From Quadrisphaera sp. (GTDB lineage: Bacteria > Actinomycetota > Actinomycetes > Actinomycetales > Quadrisphaeraceae), in assembly GCA_029257185.1 (NCBI GenBank), contig JARICT010000032.1, positions 1 through 64,000 of the forward strand: 64,000 bases of DNA. Direction: 5' to 3'. The notes beneath the pieces were generated by a model. It was not told where the DNA came from. It searched no databases and saw nothing but the letters and a program-made list of their open reading frames with translations. The position numbers and the translations under genes were made by a program. Below are positions 53,535-62,000 of this stretch, piece by piece (position 1 is the stretch's first letter; every line of letters starts with the position of its first letter).

Positions 53535-54874
53535 GCGTGGCCCTGGCCTACGCCGTCGGAGTCCTGGTCCTGGTCGTCGGCCTCGCCGCGTCGATCGCCC
53601 TCCACGAGGTGGGTCACCTGGTGCCCGCCAAGAGGTTCGGCGTGAAGGTCACGCAGTACATGGTCGGTTTCGGCCCCACCCTGTTCTCCCGGCGGCGCGG
53701 GGAGACCGAGTACGGCGTCAAGGCGATCCCGCTCGGCGGATACATCCGCATGATCGGCATGTACGCCCCCCCGCAGCCCGGCGCGGCGCCCCCGCGGCGC
53801 GCCGGACGCTTCTCCCACCTGGCCGACGAGGCCCGCTCCGCCGCGGCGCAGGAGATCGGCGAGGGGGAGGACCCGCGGACGTTCTACCGGTTGCCCGTGC
53901 GCCAGCGGCTCGTGGTCATGCTCGGCGGCCCCGCCATGAACTTCGTGCTCGCGATCCTCTTCATCGGGCTCATGCTCACCGTCACGGGCATCCCGGCGGT
54001 GCAGCCGGGAGCGGAGGTGGCCGCGGTCAGCCGCTGCGTCGTGCCCGCCGGTCAGGCCGCGCAGGACGAGTGCGCCGCCTCCGACCCGCCGACCCCCGCG
54101 GCCGCCGCCGGCGTGGCGCCGGGGGACGTCATCGTCTCGATCGACGGTGACGCGGTGTCGTCCACCGCCGAGGTCGGGTCGCTCGTGCGTCCGCGCGTGG
54201 GCACGCCCACCCCGGTGGTCGTCGAGCGGGACGGGCGCGAGCTGACGCTCACGCTGACGCCGGTCGAGAACACCGTCGCGCAGGTCGACGCGGACGGGCA
54301 GCCCGTCACCGACGCCACCGGCGCGGTCGCGACGACGCAGGCGGGCTTCATCGGCCTCACGTCCGTCGCGCCCACCGCGCTCGAGCGTCAACCGGTGACC
54401 TCGGTGCCCGCCACCATCGGGGACTACACCGTGCGCACCGCCAAGGTCGTCGCCACCCTCCCGGTGCGCATGGTCGAGGTCACCCAGGCCGCGTTCGGCC
54501 CGGGGCCGCGTGACCCCGAGGGGCCCATCGGTCTCGTCGGGGTGGGGCGGCTGTCCGGCGAGGTGGCCACGTCCGACCTCTTCGCCACCACCGCCGAGCG
54601 CGTCTCGGTCATGCTCGGGCTGCTCGGGTCGGTGAACCTCGCGCTGTGCCTGTTCAACCTCGTCCCGCTCCTGCCGCTGGACGGCGGCCACGTCGCCGGG
54701 GCGCTGTGGGAGGGCGCGCGGCGCGCGGTCGCCAGGCGTCGCGGGCGGCCGGACCCCGGCCCCTTCGACCTCGCCCGGCTGCTGCCGGTGACGTACGCGG
54801 TGATCGCGCTCTTCCTGGTGATGAGCGTGATCCTGGTCTACGCCGACATCGTGGACCCGGTGACCCTCGGCTGA
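53531..54874 (+). CDS. rseP: Site-2 protease, RseP/Rip1 family (M50)
   Basis: This intramembrane zinc metalloprotease of 447 residues has [14 protein letters not shown] (HExxH near residue 25), a PDZ domain ([15 protein letters not shown], about residues 185-280) and the third zinc ligand in [13 protein letters not shown]. It cuts membrane-bound anti-sigma factors. It normally sits between dxr and ispG; here 3.8 kb separates it from ispG. GTG start in a GTGA overlap with dxr. Confidence 0.95.
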   Translation: MSVALAYAVGVLVLVVGLAASIALHEVGHLVPAKRFGVKVTQYMVGFGPTLFSRRRGETEYGVKAIPLGGYIRMIGMYAPPQPGAAPPRRAGRFSHLADEARSAAAQEIGEGEDPRTFYRLPVRQRLVVMLGGPAMNFVLAILFIGLMLTVTGIPAVQPGAEVAAVSRCVVPAGQAAQDECAASDPPTPAAAAGVAPGDVIVSIDGDAVSSTAEVGSLVRPRVGTPTPVVVERDGRELTLTLTPVENTVAQVDADGQPVTDATGAVATTQAGFIGLTSVAPTALERQPVTSVPATIGDYTVRTAKVVATLPVRMVEVTQAAFGPGPRDPEGPIGLVGVGRLSGEVATSDLFATTAERVSVMLGLLGSVNLALCLFNLVPLLPLDGGHVAGALWEGARRAVARRRGRPDPGPFDLARLLPVTYAVIALFLVMSVILVYADIVDPVTLG

Positions 54875-54877
54875 GCG

Positions 54878-54912
54878 TCAGCGCGGTGGTGTCGCTCACT
54901 CCAGCGCGCTGA
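54878..54912 (+). terminator. Hairpin at the end of the dxr-rseP operon
   Basis: TCAGCGCG (54878-54885) pairs with CGCGCTGA (54905-54912) around 19 bases, just after the rseP stop. No T tract. Confidence 0.45.
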
Positions 54913-54937
54913 CCGGGCGCGCGCGCGGGCGCGCGCC

Positions 54938-54943
54938 TACGGT
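54938..54943 (+). promoter_or_regulatory. -10 box 6 bases before the histidine phosphatase gene
   Basis: TACGGT fits TANNNT and is followed by six bases and the ATG at 54950. An alternating GC run (54916-54936) lies directly upstream. Confidence 0.5.
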
Positions 54944-54949
54944 CAGCGG

Positions 54950-55714
54950 ATGGAGCTGCGCCCCCTCGACTCGGGTCTCACGCACGCGCGGTCGCCGCGG
55001 TCCCTGTGGCTCCTGCGGCACGGCACGTCGGTCGGCAACGCTGCCGCGGAGGCGGCGTGGGAGGCGGGCGACCACAGCGTCGACATCGGCGAGCGCGACG
55101 CCGACGTGGAGCTGACCGCTGACGGCGAGCGACAGGCGGACGCGGTCGGTGCCTGGACGGCCGCGCTGCCGGCGGACCGGCGACCCACCGTCGTGCTCAC
55201 CTCGCCGTATCGCCGGGCCGCGGGCACGGCCGAGCGCGTGGTGCGGGCCATGAGCGCCGCGCCCGGTGCCCAGGAGGTCCTGTTCCGCAGCGACGAGCGC
55301 CTGCGCGAGCGCGACCAGGGAGCCCTGGAGCGCCTGACGGGCCGCGGCATCGAGGAGGAGCTGCCGGAGGAGGCACGGCGCAAGGCCCACCTCGGCAAGG
55401 TCTGGTACCGCCCGCCCGGCGGGGAGAGCTGGGCCGACGTGCTGCTGCGCGTGCGCTCGCTCCTGGCGCAGGACCTGCCGCGCTTCGCCGGCGAGCGTGT
55501 GCTCCTCGTCTCCCACCAGGCGGTCATCATGAACGTGCGCGTCGCGCTCGAGGGGCTCGACGAGGAGGGCGCCGTGGAGATCGACGAGGGGGACCCCCAG
55601 GGGAACTGCGCCCTCACCCGGTACGAGCGCGGCCCGGGCGGCCTGTGCCTGGAGGTCTACGCCGACATGACGCCGGTGCGCGACGGGGCGCAGGTGCTGG
55701 CCGCCGGCTCCTGA
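54950..55714 (+). CDS. Histidine phosphatase (phosphoglycerate-mutase-like) family protein
   Basis: The 254-residue protein has the catalytic WLLRHGTSVGN, TSPYRRAAGTAERV, and a second His in LLVSHQAVIMNVR. Members remove phosphate from sugars, nucleotides or proteins. The substrate is unknown. It breaks the usual rseP-ispG order together with the next genes. Confidence 0.88.
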   Translation: MELRPLDSGLTHARSPRSLWLLRHGTSVGNAAAEAAWEAGDHSVDIGERDADVELTADGERQADAVGAWTAALPADRRPTVVLTSPYRRAAGTAERVVRAMSAAPGAQEVLFRSDERLRERDQGALERLTGRGIEEELPEEARRKAHLGKVWYRPPGGESWADVLLRVRSLLAQDLPRFAGERVLLVSHQAVIMNVRVALEGLDEEGAVEIDEGDPQGNCALTRYERGPGGLCLEVYADMTPVRDGAQVLAAGS

Positions 55715-55750
55715 GCAGCAGAATGCTTGAACGATCAACCAGTGCGGCCA

Positions 55751-55856
55751 TTCCGGTGACGACCGCCGGAACCCCTCCACCCACGACGGCGTGGTGACGA
55801 AGGAGCCCTCGTGAGCAGGCATCGGGCCTGCTCCTGAGTGGAGGGAAGGAACTCAG
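55751..55856 (+). promoter_or_regulatory. Folded leader with anti-ribosome-site sequence before a 34-residue peptide gene
   Basis: Three stems can form: TTCCGG/CCGGAA (55751-55756, 55766-55771), GAGCAGGC/GCCTGCTC (55813-55820, 55826-55833) and CTGAGT/ACTCAG (55834-55839, 55851-55856). The loop of the third exposes GGAGGGAAGGA, the ribosome site. CCCTCCAC at 55773-55780 can pair with GTGGAGGG at 55838-55845, which would break the third stem and hide the site. This looks like a two-state translational switch. Confidence 0.6.
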
Positions 55857-55961
55857 ATGAGCAAGTGGGTTTCCCGTAAGGTCGCCATGCACGCCGCTGG
55901 CTCCGCGACGGCAGTCGCGGCGCTGGTCGCGCTCACCGGCGCCGGCTTCAAGTGGTGGTGA
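55857..55961 (+). CDS. 34-residue cationic/hydrophobic peptide, unknown function
   Basis: A short gene starts at ATG 55857, directly after the folded leader and its strong purine-rich ribosome site. The peptide begins MSKWVSRKVAMH, with four basic residues, continues with an Ala/Gly/Val hydrophobic stretch of about 17 residues and ends in FKWW. It looks like a signal-peptide-like or membrane-active peptide. No relative comes to mind. It could be a pheromone precursor, a membrane regulator of the adjacent GGDEF-EAL protein, or a toxin-like peptide. Its TGA overlaps another ATG (55961) that opens an 18-codon frame. Confidence 0.6.
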   Translation: MSKWVSRKVAMHAAGSATAVAALVALTGAGFKWW

Positions 55962-56023
55962 TGAGCCACCCCGCGCGGCGCCACGTCACCGTCGTGACCG
56001 AACGCCAGGTCGCCTGACCCATC

Positions 56024-58099
56024 ATGGTCAGCGACCCCGTCGCCCAGGGAGCTGCCGCGTCACGCGCGGCAGCTCCTCGGCGATTCTCGAGGAGCGACCT
56101 CAGCCTTCCCGTCTATGCCTGGTCGGTGGGCGCGGCCGGACTCGGGCTGCTCGGCGCCGTCGTCGTCATGAGCCCGGTGGGTGAATCCGTCGCGCGTCAT
56201 CCCGTGCCGCTGGTGGCCCTCGTCGTCGCGCTGATCATCAGCGAGCTCACCTCGGTACCCGTGGCGAGGCGAGACAGCACCATCAGCGCCACGACGATCT
56301 CGACCACCTTTGCGGTCGCTCTCCTGATGGTCGGTCCGCTGTGGCTGGTCATGGCGGCGCAGGTTCTCGCCGGAGCAGTGGATGACGTGCGCGGTCGCCG
56401 TCGTCCCGTGCAGGTCGCGTTCAATGCAGGGCAGTACGCGACGAGCCTGTTCGTGGCCCGTGCGGTGTTCTCGTGGACGAGCGGCCACGCATTTCTCGGC
56501 GGATTCCGAGCCTTCGACGGTTCGACGCTGCTCGCGGGCCTCCTCGCCGGCCTCACCTTTGGGGTCGTCAACCACGTCCTCGTCAGCGTCGTCGCCGCTC
56601 TGGCGACGGGTCAGCGCGTCACCTCCACGGTGGGCAGCGACGTCCTGTTCCAGTTCGAGACCTCGGGTGTCCTCGTCGCTCTCGGACCCATCGCTGCCGT
56701 CATCGTCGACGTCTCCCCCTTCATGCTCCCCCTGCTCGTGCTCCCCGTCCTCGCGGTCCGGCGCACCGCGCTCCTGGCCGCGACGCGCGAGCACCAGTCC
56801 CTGCACGACCCGCTGACCGGTCTGGGCAACCGCACGCTGTTCCGCGGCGCCGTGGAGCGCGCGATCGCCCGCCAGCACGAGCGCGGCGTCGCCGTCCTCC
56901 TCCTCGACCTCGACCACTTCAAGGACGTCAACGACACGCTCGGCCACCACGTCGGCGACGACCTGCTGTGCGAGGTCTCCGCCCGGCTGAGCGCCGCGGC
57001 CGCAGAACCGTCGCTGGGCGCCACCGTGGCGCGCCTCGGCGGCGACGAGTTCGCCGTCGTCCTGTCCTGCCCGCAGCCCCTCGCTGCGGCCCAGGCGCTG
57101 GCCTCACGCCTCCTGGGCGACCTCTCCCAGCCGGTGGAGGTCGCCCACACACGACTGTCCGTGCAGGCGTCCATCGGCATCACCACCTCCGAGGCCTCGC
57201 CGCTCGAGGACGTGCACAGCGCGCTCAAGCAGGCCGACATCGCCATGTACGAGGCGAAGGGCGAGCGGGCTCGCGCGTGCGTCCACGTGCCCGGCACGGA
57301 CTCCGGCTCCGTGGGCCGCCTCATGCTGCTCCCGCAGCTCCGCGAGGCCATCGACGCGGGCCAGCTCGTCGTCGACTACCAGCCGCAGTGCGACGCGCGC
57401 TCCGGCGACGTCGTCGCCGTCGAGGCGCTGGTGCGCTGGGACCACCCTGAGATGGGACGCCTCGAGCCGGCAGCCTTCATCGACCTCGCCGAGAGCGCCG
57501 GGCTCATCGCCCCCATCACGACGTACGTGCTCGAGAGCGCCCTCGGCGAGCTGGCGCGGTGGCGCTCGCGCGGCTGGGGCGGCTCGATCGCCGTCAACCT
57601 GTCCGCCCGCCAGCTCTCCGACCTCAACCTGCCCTCGCACGTCGGGTCGCTGCTCGAGCTCGCCGGCGTGCCGGCGTGCTGCCTGACCGTCGAGGTCACC
57701 GAGTCCTCGCTCATGGCGGACCCGCGCGCCGCCAAGCGCATCCTCGCGGAGCTGCGGGCGATGGGCGTCCAGCTGTCCATCGACGACTTCGGCACCGGGT
57801 ACTCCTCCCTGGTGCTGCTGCAGCAGCTGCGGGTCGACGAGCTCAAGATCGACCGCAGCTTCGTCACCGATCTCACCCCCGGCAGCCACGACGAGGTGCT
57901 GGTGCGCTCGATCGTCGAGCTGGGGCACAACCTGGCCCTGCGCGTGGTGGCGGAGGGGGTGGAGTCCTCGTCCATCGCCCGCCACCTGCGCCGCCTCGGC
58001 GTCGACGTGCTGCAGGGACACCACGTCGGACGCCCGCTCGATCCCTCCGCGACGACCGCCGCCATCGCGGCCGCCGACCGCTCCACCGCGGACCGCTGA
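56024..58099 (+). CDS. Membrane GGDEF-EAL cyclic-di-GMP protein
   Basis: The 691-residue protein has about six or seven membrane segments (residues 25-235), a diguanylate cyclase domain with an intact GGDEF at residues 339-343, and a phosphodiesterase domain with EAL at 467-469 and DDFGTGYSS further on. Both active sites look complete. No RxxD inhibitory site precedes GGDEF. It could make or break cyclic di-GMP depending on a membrane signal. ATG start with no clear ribosome site; the 34-residue peptide gene lies 62 bases upstream. Confidence 0.93.
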   Translation: MVSDPVAQGAAASRAAAPRRFSRSDLSLPVYAWSVGAAGLGLLGAVVVMSPVGESVARHPVPLVALVVALIISELTSVPVARRDSTISATTISTTFAVALLMVGPLWLVMAAQVLAGAVDDVRGRRRPVQVAFNAGQYATSLFVARAVFSWTSGHAFLGGFRAFDGSTLLAGLLAGLTFGVVNHVLVSVVAALATGQRVTSTVGSDVLFQFETSGVLVALGPIAAVIVDVSPFMLPLLVLPVLAVRRTALLAATREHQSLHDPLTGLGNRTLFRGAVERAIARQHERGVAVLLLDLDHFKDVNDTLGHHVGDDLLCEVSARLSAAAAEPSLGATVARLGGDEFAVVLSCPQPLAAAQALASRLLGDLSQPVEVAHTRLSVQASIGITTSEASPLEDVHSALKQADIAMYEAKGERARACVHVPGTDSGSVGRLMLLPQLREAIDAGQLVVDYQPQCDARSGDVVAVEALVRWDHPEMGRLEPAAFIDLAESAGLIAPITTYVLESALGELARWRSRGWGGSIAVNLSARQLSDLNLPSHVGSLLELAGVPACCLTVEVTESSLMADPRAAKRILAELRAMGVQLSIDDFGTGYSSLVLLQQLRVDELKIDRSFVTDLTPGSHDEVLVRSIVELGHNLALRVVAEGVESSSIARHLRRLGVDVLQGHHVGRPLDPSATTAAIAAADRSTADR

Positions 58100-58107
58100 G
58101 GGTCGCC

Positions 58108-58719
58108 GTGCTCGTCCTGGCCCTCGCGCTGCTCGCGATCGCCGCCGTCCCCCTCACCGGCGGGCGGCTCTCGCGCCTGGCCACCGTCCGGTGGCGAGCG
58201 TGGTGGCTCCTTCCGCTGACGTTCCTGGTCCAGGTCGCCGTTCTCGAGGTGCCCGGGCTGCCGCAGGCCGGGGCCGCGGCCGTCCACACGGCCAGCTACG
58301 TGCTCGCCGGCGTGTTCGTCGCGCTCAACCTCCACGTCACCGGGCTGTGGTTCCTGGCGCTCGGTGCGGCGTCGAACGGCATCACCATCGGGCTGAACGG
58401 GGGCACGCTGCCCTCGACCGCGGCGGCCCGGGAGGCCGCCGGCATCGACACGGAGACGACCTTCGTCAACTCCGGGTCGGTGCAGGACCCGGTGCTCGGC
58501 CTCCTGGGCGACGTCTTCGCCGTCCCGGCCTCGCTGCCGCTGTCCAACGTCTTCAGCGTCGGCGACGTGATCATCGCCGGCGGCGCGTTCTGGGTGCTGC
58601 TCGCTGCCGGGCACCGGCGACCCTGGGAGCCGGGGACGCCGCGCACCGGTGCGCACCGCGCCGGCCGAGCACGGCGGCGCGGTCGGCCGGAGCCGGCAGG
58701 CGCGGTGGCGCGGCAGTGA
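58108..58719 (+). CDS. DUF5317 family membrane protein
   Basis: The 203-residue protein has about five hydrophobic segments and the pattern LGAASNGITIGLNGGTLPST and PLSNVFSVGDVIIAGGAFW, typical of DUF5317. It often lies after cyclic-di-GMP genes in clostridia and actinobacteria, by general memory. Function unknown. GTG 58108 lies 8 bases after the previous stop, so it is probably in the same operon. Confidence 0.8.
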   Translation: MLVLALALLAIAAVPLTGGRLSRLATVRWRAWWLLPLTFLVQVAVLEVPGLPQAGAAAVHTASYVLAGVFVALNLHVTGLWFLALGAASNGITIGLNGGTLPSTAAAREAAGIDTETTFVNSGSVQDPVLGLLGDVFAVPASLPLSNVFSVGDVIIAGGAFWVLLAAGHRRPWEPGTPRTGAHRAGRARRRGRPEPAGAVARQ

Positions 58720-58725
58720 CACACT
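58720..58725 (+). promoter_or_regulatory. -10-like box 6 bases before ispG
   Basis: CACACT is followed by six bases and the ATG at 58732, with no ribosome site; it overlaps the end of the previous gene's leader-free gap. Confidence 0.5.
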
Positions 58726-58731
58726 GATCTC

Positions 58732-59898
58732 ATGGCCTCATCCGTCCCCCTGGGCATGCCCGCCCTCCCGCCTCCGGTGCTCAGCCCGCGGCGCCCCACT
58801 CGGAAGATCAAGGTCGGCTCGGTCGACGTCGGGGGAGACGCACCGATCAGCGTCCAGTCGATGTGCACCACGCCGACCACCGACATCAACGCGACGCTGC
58901 AGCAGATCGCCGAGCTGACGGCGACCGGGTGCGACATCGTCCGGGTCGCCGTGCCCACCAAGGACGACGCCGACGTGCTGCACATCATCGCCAAGAAGTC
59001 GCAGATCCCGGTCATCGCCGACATCCACTTCCAGCCCGGCTACGTCTACACCGCCATCGACGCCGGCTGCGCCGCGGTGCGGGTCAACCCGGGCAACATC
59101 CGCAAGTTCGACGACCAGGTCAAGCAGATCGCGGCCGCGGCCAAGGACGCGGGCACCTCCATCCGCATCGGCGTCAACGCCGGCAGCCTGGACAAGCGGC
59201 TCCTGGAGAAGTACGGCAAGCCCACCGCCGAGGCGCTCGTGGAGTCCGCGGTGTGGGAGGCGTCGCTGTTCGAGGAGCACGACTTCCACGACTTCAAGAT
59301 CTCGGTCAAGCACAACGACCCCGTGGTCATGGTGGCGGCCTACGAGATGCTCTCCGAGCGCGGCGACTGGCCGCTGCACCTCGGGGTCACCGAGGCCGGG
59401 CCGGCCTTCCAGGGCACCATCAAGTCCGCCACCGCCTTCGGGGCGCTGCTCAGCAAGGGCATCGGCGACACCATCCGGGTCTCCCTCTCGGCGCCGCCCG
59501 TCGAGGAGATCAAGGTCGGGAACCAGATCCTCCAGTCGCTGAACCTGCGCCCCCGCAAGCTCGAGATCGTCTCCTGCCCGTCGTGCGGTCGCGCCCAGGT
59601 GGACGTCTACACCCTCGCCGACGAGGTCACCGCAGGCCTCGAGGGGATGACGGTGCCGCTGCGGGTCGCCGTCATGGGGTGCGTCGTCAACGGACCGGGC
59701 GAGGCCAGGGAGGCCGACCTCGGGGTCGCCTCCGGCAACGGGAAGGGGCAGATCTTCGTGCGCGGAGAGGTGATCAAGACCGTGCCGGAGGACCAGATCG
59801 TCGCCACGCTCATCGAGGAGGCCGAGCGCATCGCCGCGGAGATGGAGCTCGACGGCGAGACCAGCAGCGACGGGGCGCCGTCCGTCGCCGTCAGCTGA
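58732..59898 (+). CDS. ispG: 4-hydroxy-3-methylbut-2-en-1-yl diphosphate synthase
   Basis: IspG is the iron-sulfur enzyme that makes HMBDP in the isoprenoid pathway. The 388-residue protein has the TIM-barrel part ([36 protein letters not shown]) and the cluster Cys residues in [11 protein letters not shown] and [11 protein letters not shown]. It belongs with dxr at 52329. It has its own promoter-like box. Confidence 0.97.
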   Translation: MASSVPLGMPALPPPVLSPRRPTRKIKVGSVDVGGDAPISVQSMCTTPTTDINATLQQIAELTATGCDIVRVAVPTKDDADVLHIIAKKSQIPVIADIHFQPGYVYTAIDAGCAAVRVNPGNIRKFDDQVKQIAAAAKDAGTSIRIGVNAGSLDKRLLEKYGKPTAEALVESAVWEASLFEEHDFHDFKISVKHNDPVVMVAAYEMLSERGDWPLHLGVTEAGPAFQGTIKSATAFGALLSKGIGDTIRVSLSAPPVEEIKVGNQILQSLNLRPRKLEIVSCPSCGRAQVDVYTLADEVTAGLEGMTVPLRVAVMGCVVNGPGEAREADLGVASGNGKGQIFVRGEVIKTVPEDQIVATLIEEAERIAAEMELDGETSSDGAPSVAVS

Positions 59899-59942
59899 GC
59901 CGTGGCGCCGCCCGTCGACGTGCGCCCGTCCCCGGCACCGGC

Positions 59943-59948
59943 GATGCT
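59943..59948 (+). promoter_or_regulatory. -10-like box 6 bases before the DUF4081 GNAT gene
   Basis: GATGCT, the same hexamer as at the alpha-hydroxyacid oxidase gene, is followed by six bases and the GTG at 59955. Confidence 0.45.
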
Positions 59949-59954
59949 CGAGCC

Positions 59955-60839
59955 GTGACCGGCCTCCTGCCCGCCCGGCTCGGGAGCCGGGGCGACCCGA
60001 GGGTCTCCCCGCTGGACGACCGAGACCGCAGTGCCGTCCTGGAGCTCTGCGCCCACGACCCCGTCGCCAACGTGTTCGTCAGCTCGCGCGTCCTCGCGCT
60101 CGGCGCCGACGCTGGCCGCCTCGGCGGCCAGCTGTGGGGCCTGCACCGGCGAGGACGACTGGTCGCCGCGTGCTGGGCCGGGGCCAACGTGGTCCCCGTC
60201 GAGGTCAGCCCCGACGCGGTGGCTCCCTTCGTCGAGCGACTGTCGCGCGGGGGCCGGCGCTGCTCGTCCATCGTCGGGGAGGCCGGCGCCGTGAACGCCC
60301 TGTGGGACCGGCTGGCCCCGGCGTGGGGACGGGCGCGCGAGGTGCGCCCGGACCAGCCGCTGCTCGCCATCGACGCCGAGCCGATGGTCACCCCTGATCC
60401 GCGGGTCACCGTCGCGACCCCCGCGGATCTCGACCTGCTGGTGCCGGCGTCGGTCGCCATGTTCACCGAGGAGGTGGGGTACTCGCCGGTCACCGCCGAC
60501 GGCGGGGTGACCTACCGGCGCCGCGTCGCCGAGACGGTGGAGGCCGGGCGCTACTTCGCGTCGCTCGAGGACGTCGGCGGGAGGCGCCAAGTGATCTTCA
60601 AGGCCGAGCTGGGCGCTGTCGCCCCCGGCGTGGTGCAGGTGCAGGGGGTGTGGGTCCACCCCGAGCACCGCGGGCGAGGCCTGTCGGCGCCCGGGGTCGC
60701 GGCGGTGGTGGCGCAGGTGCGACGGCGGGGCATGGGCGTGACCAGCCTGTACGTCAACGGCTTCAACGACCGGGCGATCAGGGCGTACCGCGAGGTGGGC
60801 TTCGAGCGGGTCGGGACGTTCGCGACCGTGCTGTTCTGA
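59955..60839 (+). CDS. GNAT-family acetyltransferase with DUF4081 N-terminal domain
   Basis: The 294-residue protein has an N-terminal DUF4081-like domain (VLELCAHDPVANVFVSSRV ... GGQLWGLHR) and a C-terminal GNAT domain with the acetyl-CoA loop VWVHPEHRGRGLSAPGV and SLYVNGFNDRAIRAYREVGFERVG. It follows ispG in most actinobacteria. Substrate unknown. Confidence 0.92.
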   Translation: MTGLLPARLGSRGDPRVSPLDDRDRSAVLELCAHDPVANVFVSSRVLALGADAGRLGGQLWGLHRRGRLVAACWAGANVVPVEVSPDAVAPFVERLSRGGRRCSSIVGEAGAVNALWDRLAPAWGRAREVRPDQPLLAIDAEPMVTPDPRVTVATPADLDLLVPASVAMFTEEVGYSPVTADGGVTYRRRVAETVEAGRYFASLEDVGGRRQVIFKAELGAVAPGVVQVQGVWVHPEHRGRGLSAPGVAAVVAQVRRRGMGVTSLYVNGFNDRAIRAYREVGFERVGTFATVLF

Positions 60840-60840
60840 C

Positions 60841-60872
60841 GCGCCGACGCGCCGACGCGCCGACGCGCCGAC
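60841..60872 (+). repeat. Four tandem copies of GCGCCGAC
   Basis: The 8-base unit GCGCCGAC repeats four times directly after the acetyltransferase stop. Confidence 0.85.
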
Positions 60873-60884
60873 GCCCCGCTGACC

Positions 60885-60951
60885 GACGGACGTCCACCAT
60901 CCGACCCGCGGCCGCTGAGGACCGCCCTACGAGCGTTGGTGCACGTCCGCC
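60885..60951. repeat. Inverted repeat left of the DUF559 gene
   Basis: The arm GACGGACGTCCACCA (60885-60899) pairs with TGGTGCACGTCCGCC (60937-60951) with two mismatches, around a 37-base loop. The right flank of the gene (61879-61945) has nearly the same arms. Confidence 0.7.
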
Positions 60952-61013
60952 CGTCAGAGCAGGGCTGTGGACGGCAGACGGGACGCGTGCTCGCCGCGCC
61001 CCATGCTGCCTCC

Positions 61014-61876
61014 GTGGACGTCGTCGAGATCATCAGGCGCTCCGGGGGGGGCGGCCGGTTATGCCGAGCTGACGCGTGACGGCCGCCGTGGGCTCCGGTC
61101 TGCCCTCGCCGCGGGGAGCGGTCCGCGTCGGGCGCGGCGCCTACGCCTTGGCCCAAGGACCCCCTGCGCTGAGCGCCGCGGCCTCCGTGCGAGGGGTCGT
61201 GTCCCACGCCAGCGCGGCACGGCTGTGGTCGCTCGAGACGCTGCACCCGCCAGACCGTCACCACGTCACCGTCCCGCGGTCTCGCAACGCTGCCCGGGGC
61301 GCCACGGTCCCTGGGCTGCACTACGCCGACCTTCGGTCGGACGAGGCGTGCGCCGGGGTGACGTCGCCGGTGCGCACCGTCGTGGACTGCGCTCGCTCGA
61401 TGCCCTTCGGTGAGGCGTTGGCGATCGCAGACTCCGCCCTGCGCCACGGCGTGGTCACCCGGTCGCAGCTGCTCGTAGCCGCCAGCGCCATGCCTCGGGC
61501 GGGTCGTGCGACGGTGCAGCGGGTGGCGCGATCAGCGTCCGGTGAGGCAGCGAACCCGTTCGAGTCGCTGGTGCGGGCGCTGCTCATCGACGCGGGACTG
61601 CTCGGCTTCGTGCCCCAGCTGACCGTGCGGTGCCGCGGCCGGAGCTACCGCGTGGACCTCGGCGACGAGGGGCGGCGCATCGCGCTCGAGGCGGACAGCT
61701 TCGCCTGGCACGGCGACCGTGCCGCCCTGGCCCGTGACGCGAGGCGCTACGACGAGCTCGTGGCGGGCGGCTGGTTGGTGCTGCGCTTCGCGTGGGAGCA
61801 GGTCATGGGTGATCCGGGGTGGGTGGTGGCGATGGTTCGCGGGGCGCTCGTCCAGCGTGAGCGCCAGCCGACGTGA
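61014..61876 (+). pseudogene. AbiEi-antitoxin-like / DUF559 endonuclease-fold gene with two frameshifts
   Basis: The family start VDVVEIIRRSGG is in one frame from GTG 61014; GYAELTRDGRRGLRSALAAG continues in the next frame; VRVGRGAYALAQ to the end is in a third. Removing one G from the run of eight at 61044-61051 and one from the run of four at 61113-61116 restores a full reading frame of about 287 codons. The N-terminus is a winged-helix AbiEi-type segment and the C-terminus (residues from PFESLVRALLIDAG and VDLGDEGRRIALEADS) is the Vsr-like DUF559 nuclease fold. Causes could be real decay, phase variation or base-calling errors in G runs. Confidence 0.8.
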
Positions 61877-61878
61877 CG

Positions 61879-61945
61879 GACGGACGTGCAGCACTCGCTC
61901 CCTCGCCGGTGTGGCGCCACGATCGCCCGATGGTGCACGTCCGTC
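61879..61945. repeat. Inverted repeat right of the DUF559 gene
   Basis: GACGGACGTGCAGCA (61879-61893) pairs with TGGTGCACGTCCGTC (61931-61945) with one mismatch. GTGGCGCCAC forms a smaller palindrome in the loop. It lies right after the stop and may also end transcription. Confidence 0.75.
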
Positions 61946-61986
61946 GGGGCGGCGGGCGGCGGGGCGGGACGGGTAGCGGACCCCGG

Positions 61987-61992
61987 TAGCCT
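61987..61992 (+). promoter_or_regulatory. -10 box just before proS
   Basis: TAGCCT fits TANNNT and lies 8 bases before the GTG at 62001, with no ribosome site. Confidence 0.5.
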
Positions 61993-62000
61993 CAGCGACC

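Noticed and set aside
52274-54691. Very long open frame of about 800 codons on the minus strand opposite dxr and rseP
   Set aside because: It is a shadow of two certain genes in GC-rich DNA; the translation is Arg/Gly/Asp-rich with no recognised domain.
55726-55771. Mini-ykkC RNA in the small-peptide leader because of TTGA-ACGA-TCAA
   Set aside because: Only one hairpin has an ACGR-type loop; the next closes on GACG, and the downstream genes are unrelated to guanidine.
55961-56017. 18-codon frame overlapping the stop of the 34-residue peptide
   Set aside because: It is short, Arg/Val-rich and lacks its own ribosome site; it may simply be chance.
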